This document shows, piece by piece, positions 57,264-64,000 of a stretch of 64,000 nt of DNA (the stretch's first letter is position 1; each line of letters starts with the position of its first letter). Source of the stretch: Dipodascopsis uninucleata var. uninucleata (Eukaryota; Ascomycota; Lipomycetes; Lipomycetales; Lipomycetaceae); assembly GCA_030568195.1 (NCBI GenBank), contig JAJLTO010000001.1, forward strand, positions 1,054,001 to 1,118,000, in the 5' to 3' direction. The notes under the pieces are model-generated. The model was not told where the DNA came from. It saw only the letters and a list, made by a program, of their open reading frames with translations, and made no database searches. The position numbers were made by a program, and so were the translations under genes.

Positions 57264-59831
57264 TTATTGCTGTGCTGTGTGTGGACTTCCATTTATAGAG
57301 TCTCCAGCAAATCCCCACGATGCTAGATCGCCAAAAAATGATGGTGTTAAAGCACCACCTTCATTTGGTCGTCCATTGGAAGCTGTCGACGATATCTTTG
57401 GCCAATTGAACCATTCAAATATACTTGCAATATCAAATTGATGTGACGGACTGAAGTCTTTCAAGTCGAATGGATCCCCAGAGCTAGAGTCTGTAACAAT
57501 AGAGTCAATACTTTGATTGCCCATCGACTCGCCTACTGAATGTTCCACGTCCCCATGAGACACTTCCTTTTGACGACTTCCACGTTGCTTGCGATGATGC
57601 TTTTTGTGAGACATAGAGAGTAAAAAATCCAGATCAGAAGCTGTGCGTCTCATATCAGAAAGAATTTTTGCACTCTCCATCTGTGCATTATCTTCGGCGT
57701 TATCATGATTCTCAGAAGAACTGGCCAAACTATTGCTGGTGCCTTGATCGTTATTGTTATAGTTATCTAAGTTTAATTTGCTCAACCATCCTTCGTCAAT
57801 GACATATAGTAATAGGTCGGAATACCGTCGAGCTACTGTCCAGTAATTACCGATCAGACTCAGTGTCCTAACTAATATTGGTATTCCATCCGCAAGCATT
57901 GATCTAGTCGTAAAGCTATGAACAATAGAAAGTCGTGCAGCCACCCATAATGTAAATGCAAAATGAGGACCGAGAGTTTTCAGAAGAGTTTCGGGATAGT
58001 TATTAACAACTTTCGTTATGGAAACGATATTCGCAACGGCTTGAAGGCAAAGCTCTCTTGCCGAAGCAGAGACAACAAGATACTTCGACTGCTGATATGG
58101 GTAAGCAACAGACGAGTTGATCTTTATGACAACACTGTATTAAAATTCATTTTAGTAATCTGTACGTAGAAATATTTCTGATAAATATAGAACATATACT
58201 TACGTGTTATAAAGAGAATGAATAAGGAACCACATTGGATTCAATTTTTCGCTCTCATGGAACCTTGAAATAACTGAATCAATAGTGGAGAACTTATCTG
58301 GGAGACCAATTTTCCACTCATCTAGAATAAGACAGAATTTGCGACAGTCCAAGTGCCATTTCTCAACATCGTATTGAGAGTTTATGTTTATTGGCTTTCT
58401 CAGAAATTCGTGAATTGAAGATAGTATTCCAAGCAGCTCGATCTGATACGCAAATGGCTCGAGTAGACTATCATCGTCCGCATCTACAGATATTCTGCGT
58501 GCTCGTACACCATAAGAAAAAATGTTATCGTTTGAAAAATGAAGGGGCTCAAGATCAGGCGCCGTCTGTCCAAACGTTGGTAACCGTCGAAATATTTCCG
58601 AAGAAGGGATATTGAATACAAATGAGCTTGCAGTAGAAGAAAACCGATCGAGCAGGTAAGCACACCAAAAAAGGCGTCGACGTCGATCTTCATTAATAAC
58701 GTCTTCGGCTTCAGGAATTATAGATACCCCCGTTGTAGATATCGGCGAACTTTCATAATCTCTAGATGATATAACATCTTTGGCTGTTCCTTCTCTATTT
58801 AATCCTAACTTCATTGCAATTGAGCAAATCATAGATAATATGGCCCAACATTTTGGACCGTTGGAATATCCTACGGTATCCACTGCCAGAATCGACATAG
58901 CTTCAAGATTTTCGATTGTTGGTATTTCAAGAGAGAGCAGAGTGATTTTCTGAGCAGCAATAGTATGGTAATGCTGTTTTTCGGATTCTGGCATAGCTCT
59001 CTCGGGTAAAAATCTCATTGTAACTGCCACAATGGCATATGTTACAAGATGTGGTTCCGGTTCTCCGATCTCTGAAAAAAAGGACTCAATTTTCTGATGC
59101 GGATCCAGTATTGGACACCAGACATTAATATGTTCGAAATATAGATGTATCAGCTGTAAGATAACTTCTTTACTTGGGAGGTCAGGTAGCTGTGCGCTTC
59201 CAACAGTGCTACAAATGCTCCCTATACTTTCTCGACGACGAATATGGTTACCGGAACTGCTACTGCTAGCCATAGAGCTGTAGTTTTGATTCAAATCTTC
59301 TTGCAATGATTGCTGTCTCTTTGGCTGACTATTTTTTCTCTCTTTCATCCACTCATATCGAAGGTCTTGCACGCTTTGGATGTTCTGCGAAATGACAGTC
59401 TCCAGCTTCTCTAGTCTCTCGATAAGTTCCTTTCCAAACCCTGTCTTAAGACCAGGCTTGCGCTTTTCAGTATAGACACATAGAACAGCTAAATATATTA
59501 GCAAAATTTTATGATATTCAAATTAGCATGAAAATGATTCTCACAATTTCTAGTACACCACCCACATGATGGATGTACTCTGTCGCATTTCACTTTCCTC
59601 TGCTTGCACATGTTGCAACTAGATGAGCCATTAATATCACGACAGCTAACCAGTATGCCTCAGATAGAGACCTATGTGTCACCCCTTCCAACAAACTTAC
59701 GATAATGATAGGTTTCCCGAGTAATCATTCTCTGAGCCTTCTCGTTTTCGCTTACGGGTGTCGTCAATCTCATTGATATCCAGTTCCACACCATAGGGTG
59801 AGTTAAGATCAGTCATTTTTTGTACTTCCAT
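57264..59831 (-). CDS. Zn2Cys6 transcription factor with fungal-specific regulatory domain
   Basis: Nuclear DNA-binding regulator; its target pathway is not recognised. Four exons (59701-59831, 59545-59618, 58204-59488, 57264-58134) keep frame and give 786 aa. The zinc cluster is assembled from exons 2 and 3: Cys45, 48, 55, 62, 65 and 72 (CNMCKQRKVKCD, SCGWCTRNSVLC). It is followed by the linker YTEKRKPGLKTGFGKELIER and a coiled-coil helix (LEKLETVISQN), a form seen in one large group of fungal Gal4-like factors. The fungal_trans domain runs from about 170 (LIHLYFEHINVWCPILDP) with the DRRRRLFWCAYLLDRFSS motif. The C-terminal 200 residues are Ser/Asn-rich, with a probable activating end (SIFEWFNWP). 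A basic patch DTRKRKRE precedes the cluster. The next three genes share its strand. Confidence 0.88.
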
Positions 59832-60427
59832 ATTCTAACCAAATTAGAAGATACATGAATTGTTACAAAAAAAATTGCACACCTATGCGCAAAGCTGCTA
59901 TAGAATTCAATTTGCGGCCGATTAAATTTTAAGAGTCCTCATCTATTTGGATCTTTGGAGATATGTCTGTAGCACAGTTATTGTATCCTGCTAATACATT
60001 TAAGCGGTGTCTACGATAGGTGTGGGGTAATCACAAGGTTAGGTTAATCAAACATTCACGTGATTAAGCGGTTCAATATATTATGTAATGTGAAAGTAAA
60101 AGTTTGCTAACTTATTCAGTTTGTTTGATCTATATTAGCATTACGATTATTTATTATAATTATTTCATCGTTAAATAGCATATATATGATGTAGAATAAT
60201 AACAAAGAGAAAGGACATAGGAAAAACAGAAAAAAACCTCCAGATACTCCACAATTATTAATAATACGAAATCAACCAAAAATAAAGAAGAAATGATTTC
60301 AAATCATCGCTTCGTTTATTAGAAGAAACGAAGAGAATTATGATTAATACAGTCAAATAGAGAACATAACTGTAGCAGAAGCGGTAGAATTCAACTCCCA
60401 GAGTAATCAACGGTAGAACCCAAAACT
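59832..60427. other. Intergenic region, no gene seen
   Basis: 596 bp of AT-rich DNA containing the promoter of the Zn2Cys6 gene and the 3' flank of the hexokinase-like gene. No specific site was recognised. Confidence 0.55.
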
Positions 60428-61946
60428 TTAGTTACAGGCTGCTGCTACTGCCGCACCCCAAATGCTGCTGTCGGGCGAGTCAATAAGCGTAATGCGCTTA
60501 CCTCTACGCTTTCCCAGAAGATTTAAAAATTGTTGTACACGACCTTGGAAACCAAAATACCTTTCTATTATGGAGCCTGTTACAGCTACTATAATCTCTT
60601 CAGATTGATTTGGCAAAGTAGGAGGAAGAATTGATATGCAGATAGCTAAGAGTGCTGCTGCTATTATAGCTGCTGCTCGACTGGATACCGCGTAAAATGC
60701 CGCTTTCATGAATTTCATTTCCTCGATAGTAAGAGACTGGCGTCCCTCTTTGCATGGATGCTTGGCTTGAAATAGCTGTCTCGCAAATTGTATGTCTAAG
60801 GCGCCTTCAACAGCAGACATTGTGGCAGGTTCAAGACCTCCTGGCTTATATAATCCCGAAGGTATAGATCTAGTAGACCTGAAGTTTAATATTGTATCAC
60901 GCACGATATATCGAGCAATTTCCGAAATGTAACGTCCCGAAGTTACCATTTCAAGAGGTTGGAATCCTGGTCTCTCATTATTGTCATCGATCTCGACATC
61001 CCATCTAGTCAGGGGAATTATTCCAGATCCGAACATAGAAAGTTCAGTATTTAGTATGCATTCAGAACACTGCTCTAGATCATACTTGTTGCATCTAATC
61101 AACTTCTCTTCAGGCAAAACAGTCACAGGAACTCTTACTGACGCATTTATACCTGTGCCTACTATAAGCCCTATTTTAGAACTTTCATTGTGTAGCAAAC
61201 TGGATAGTAACGTAGCCACTGCATCATTGATTACAGCCCTCAGATCAACCTGTAGACCAACATCCGAGCAACATTGCTGAAACACGGATCGAAGATCCCA
61301 GCCGAGTATATCATTGCAAATACTACTAAATCCTTTTCCCATTGACATGATTTTACCTGAATTTACAGAAGTTTGCCTAAATAAGATGCTTGATGAGTAA
61401 TGAAAACCTCGTCCAATCGCTATATCTTTCTCGTTCTTAAAAGGAAACTTACTCTAAAGGAAAGCTCCAAGTCATCCCTACAGGAACCGTCTGCCCTGGT
61501 TCCAGCCATCCATTGGTCTCTGCGATATATACGGCACTCTGAACCTGACTGGCCATCCACAAAAAGAAGCTTCTACCATCTAAATTTTTTATACCGTCAT
61601 CGATCGGGTCATTAGTGCTATGTAAAAGTTCGCGTTTCTCTCCTGGCAAGAAGCGAACCACAGATATTCTTATATTAGATCCACCGATATCCATGGCCAG
61701 ATATGTTCCAGATTCTTTCCCAGTAGGATATTTATATATATAAGCCGGGTTCATAGTTAGATTCGATACTGTTGACTTTGACTTGCCGTACGTGCTTACT
61801 CCCATGTCTGGAGTCCTGTTCTCTGAGGAAGCATGTAGAGAGCCAGACATAGATTCTGCTAATTGTACCACGATCTTGTCTAATGATTCAGACGAGATAG
61901 TACTTGCAAGAATCGCCAGCTCCGGATCTGAAGCGAGAGTGACCAT
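60428..61946 (-). CDS. Atypical hexokinase-family protein
   Basis: Hexokinase fold, but divergent. Exons 61453-61946 and 60428-61376 are joined through a split Glu codon, giving 480 aa (usual 470-500). Retained: GTYLAMDIGGSNIRISVV (phosphate 1; usual LDLGGTNFRV), TWSFPLEQTSVNSGK, Lys179 in MGKGF, Asn215-Asp216 in VINDAVATLL (catalytic Asp present, next Thr replaced by Ala), GTGINAS, NTELSMFG and the EMVTSGRYISE stretch. Altered: the WTKGF motif reads SMGKGF, phosphate 2 reads AVTGSIIERYFGF, and the adenosine end reads DSPDSSIWGAAVAAAC in place of a DGSGxGAA form. It may be a weak kinase or a non-catalytic regulator, like the atypical hexokinases known from filamentous fungi (HxkC/XprF type); that is inference. 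The ATG at 61946 is preceded by open frame to an AG, so an upstream exon cannot be excluded. Confidence 0.82.
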
Positions 61947-62452
61947 TTCCTTTACAAAATTCTGATGTTTGCTAGCGATGTAAACGTTGAAATATATTTT
62001 AAAGAGAATGCGATATTGTCATACCGTTAGTGTAATAATACAACACTTCACAAATGAGCAGTTGGGAATGATGAGAATGCTAGCAAAATTTAAGCGGAAG
62101 CTGCTAAATATAATTAATACATTTTTTTACATTTTTTACCCTTTGGCCGGCAGAAAATAGCAATATTCAGCTGATCTAGACTATGACTAAATGCTAATTA
62201 TTCAATAGCTATTCTGAACATTGAGCACTTCCAGAAGCTCTCTGTATATTGTTGACAAAGATTGCCTTTACAAAATATTGATATACACTTGAATATCTTC
62301 CACGTACAACTATAAAATAAGAACAGGACAGTATACTACATCTAGTTTCGTATTATGTAGAATATTGCAAATAAATAATGGCAGTATCTTTAACTACCCT
62401 TGTCTAGCCTTGACGGAGAATCGTTCGCCAAGAATTACTCGTCGCGCATGGT
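61947..62452. other. Intergenic region, no gene seen
   Basis: 506 bp of AT-rich DNA. It holds the promoter of the hexokinase-like gene; I looked for an upstream ATG exon for it and found none convincing. Confidence 0.5.
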
Positions 62453-63540
62453 CTATCCCCCAGCTTCTGTAGCTTTCAGAGCCAGAATAATCTGATTGCA
62501 ATTTGTGGCCAATTCTCTGTTCATCATGTTAGCTTGTATTATCTCTATTACGAACTAGAATGAATTACAACTCTATGAGAACCTTAACAATACCTTAAAT
62601 GTTTTGGTGCGCTTCTGTTCGATTAAAGAAATTGCTTGCAGCTCCCTCAATCGCTCCCTCCTCAAAGTTGAAGAAAGTTCTTCATATTTATTGGCTGTTG
62701 CATTCCTTTTTTTACTTATTAGTCTCCTGAGAACCTCAAAAGAAGGAGGTTCCACTAGCTTATCTAATAGAGTAATAAATCCTTCCCGAAACAGATTAAT
62801 CCCATCTCTAGAATTAGACGATGATGAATTCGATTCTAATGATGTAGAATTTGTGCTAGTATTTGATTTTGACTTAGAAACTCCCCATATTTGCGACGGC
62901 CCAGAATCCTATCAAATATAGAGGAAATAGTATTCAATGATTAGATTAAAATACTTAATGAAATACCTATATTATATTATAAATTTTGACTTACGCTACC
63001 TGGTGTTGTCTTTGGCTTAGCCGAACCCATAGAATCGATAATTGAATCTATTTTGTCGGCCATAGCACAGTCATCGACAGATATGAAACCGCCCTTTGAT
63101 TTCGAGAATGTACCCAACCTCACAGAGACATTTCGGTGAAAACTAAATATACGCGGATGATGGTTTACACTGTGAGTATAAAATGCAAGTTTTGTTAGAA
63201 ACAAAAACGCATCATCAAACTCTTCGAATTGAACTGTTCTCTCTAAAAAGGGCCTCTTAGTCTTGAATGAGTCTGGCTCCACGATAGACCAGTGTCCACT
63301 GTTCTCAGTTAATCTCACGAGATCAGCATCACTAATAACATTTGGTATCTTAAAGCTCCCTTCTGCTCTCATTGATTGTGTAGCACCCTGATCAAATGAG
63401 TCTCCTAATGGCGCTGAGCTATGCAGCCCTCTAATTGCATGACTGATAGTATATAATTTACCGGATCTGCATATAAAAGAAAGAGTACCCAAGCCTACGT
63501 CGCTCACTAATTTGAAAGTACTTCTTCGAACTAGTGCCAT
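62453..63540 (-). CDS. Pterin-4a-carbinolamine dehydratase-like protein with helical C-terminal extension
   Basis: N-terminal PCD/DCoH-like domain, whose classical role is recycling of oxidised pterin cofactors. Exon 1 is 62995-63540, exon 2 62594-62908 and exon 3 62453-62554, all phase 0, giving 320 aa. Residues 1-45 are basic and Ser-rich without acids at first, a probable mitochondrial presequence. The PCD domain (about 65-170) shows GHWSIVEPD, a middle FEEFDDAFLFLTKLAFY, the paired active-site His127-His128 in VNHHPRIF and the closing GGFISVDDCAMADKID. The third catalytic His of the canonical enzyme (LTTHxxGG context) appears as Phe in LGTFSKSKGG. Exons 2 and 3 add a Ser/Asn linker and about 100 residues of helix (FREGFITLLDKLVEPP, KYEELSSTLRRERLREL, FVIEIIQANMMNRELATNC) that I do not recognise. 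If exons 2-3 are a separate gene, no start codon for it is visible. Confidence 0.75.
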
Positions 63541-63837
63541 AGTTCGAATTGTACGCGGTGGAATATCTCAAATAAAATGATTTGGTGAATGAGTGAAACC
63601 ACGTAAAAGTCGTACATTGAATAAATTTATTAAATTGTTTTGGGAGGATTTTGTGAATTTTATATCCAACATATATTTAACTATTATTTACAATGAAAAC
63701 CTTTAGTTCTTTCTCATAATGGGTCCTGTTTAGAAGTATCCAAAATTTCTAGACTGAACGCGTCTACTAAATACAAAGGAAAATTATTTGCTTTTGAAAG
63801 AAATCAAACTCCAAGGAGGTATCTATGACACATAGTA

Positions 63838-64000
63838 TTACTTTGCAATTTCGTCCATGATATGACTATTGCCATCCCTAATTCTAGCTGTATTTTGGCT
63901 CATAGTATTCATCTGCAATTCTGTGAGTTTGTTTACCATTATTAATGTTCGAGATTCGAAATTTGCGATATCTTCGTCTATTTGCTTAGATGCCGTCTCC
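63838..64000 (-). CDS. 3' end of a coiled-coil protein (cut by window edge)
   Basis: A minus-strand frame is open from the window edge to a TAA at 63838-63840, about 53 codons. It is fully helical and polar with heptad-like spacing (KQIDEDIANFESRTLIMVNK, LTELQMNTMSQNTARIRDGN) and ends HIMDEIAK. There is no recognised family; small kinetochore, BLOC/KxDL-like or nucleoporin coiled coils would look similar. It lies 297 bp downstream-to-upstream from the PCD-like gene on the same strand. Confidence 0.5.
   Translation of the reverse strand, partial: ETASKQIDEDIANFESRTLIMVNKLTELQMNTMSQNTARIRDGNSHIMDEIAK

Overview
The window is 64 kb of AT-rich, intron-containing nuclear DNA from an ascomycete fungus. 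It is probably a yeast-like species outside the intron-poor budding yeasts, for example Taphrinomycotina or an early-diverging Saccharomycotina lineage. The evidence is the gene set: two Zn2Cys6 regulators (one Leu3-like), a fused trifunctional folate enzyme, a ChAPs exomer cargo adaptor, the HIR histone-chaperone subunit Hir3, and sulfonate dioxygenase and DHA1/DHA2 transporters. Introns are short (53 to about 130 nt) with GTAAGT/GTATGT-like donors, CTAAC/CTGAC-like branch sites and YAG or AAG acceptors. The lineage cannot be fixed more closely from the sequence alone. I found no rRNA, tRNA, CRISPR array, virus-like element or intact transposon.

Layout. 0-12.4 kb: a PHD-finger protein cut by the left edge (+), Hir3 (-, 5 exons), an unrecognised two-helix membrane protein (+) and nucleoporin Seh1 (-). 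14.5-21 kb: an HD-domain 5'-nucleotidase (+), Alg7 (-) and a long-chain acyl-CoA synthetase (-). 21-24.9 kb: a 3.9 kb gap with a GC-rich core. 24.9-28.6 kb: a Dfg10/SRD5A3-type polyprenol reductase (+) and Fol1 (-). 29-36 kb: a Leu3-type regulator (-) divergent from a Vba/Fnx-type vacuolar amino-acid transporter (+), then a Qdr/Aqr-type DHA1 transporter (-). 36.8-43.8 kb, all (-): a ChAPs adaptor, a Bor1-type anion transporter and a Jlp1-type sulfonate/2-oxoglutarate dioxygenase. 47-51.5 kb: a convergent pair of paralogous DHA1 drug/polyamine transporters. 52.5-53.8 kb: a Gfo/Idh/MocA (dihydrodiol dehydrogenase-like) oxidoreductase (-). 57.2-64 kb, all (-): a Zn2Cys6 regulator, an atypical hexokinase, a pterin-carbinolamine-dehydratase-like protein with an in-phase spliced helical extension, and the 3' end of a coiled-coil protein.

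Functional links. Alg7 and the polyprenol reductase both serve dolichol-linked glycan synthesis. Fol1 and the pterin dehydratase-like protein both handle pterins, though they lie 35 kb apart. The Leu3-like regulator shares a 293-bp intergenic region with an amino-acid transporter. Four MFS transporters lie within 20 kb. Five gaps of 1.7-3.9 kb separate groups of genes and hold no gene I can support.

Exon coordinates were built by hand from splice motifs, reading-phase continuity and family conservation. Every spliced model given here keeps the reading frame across all junctions.
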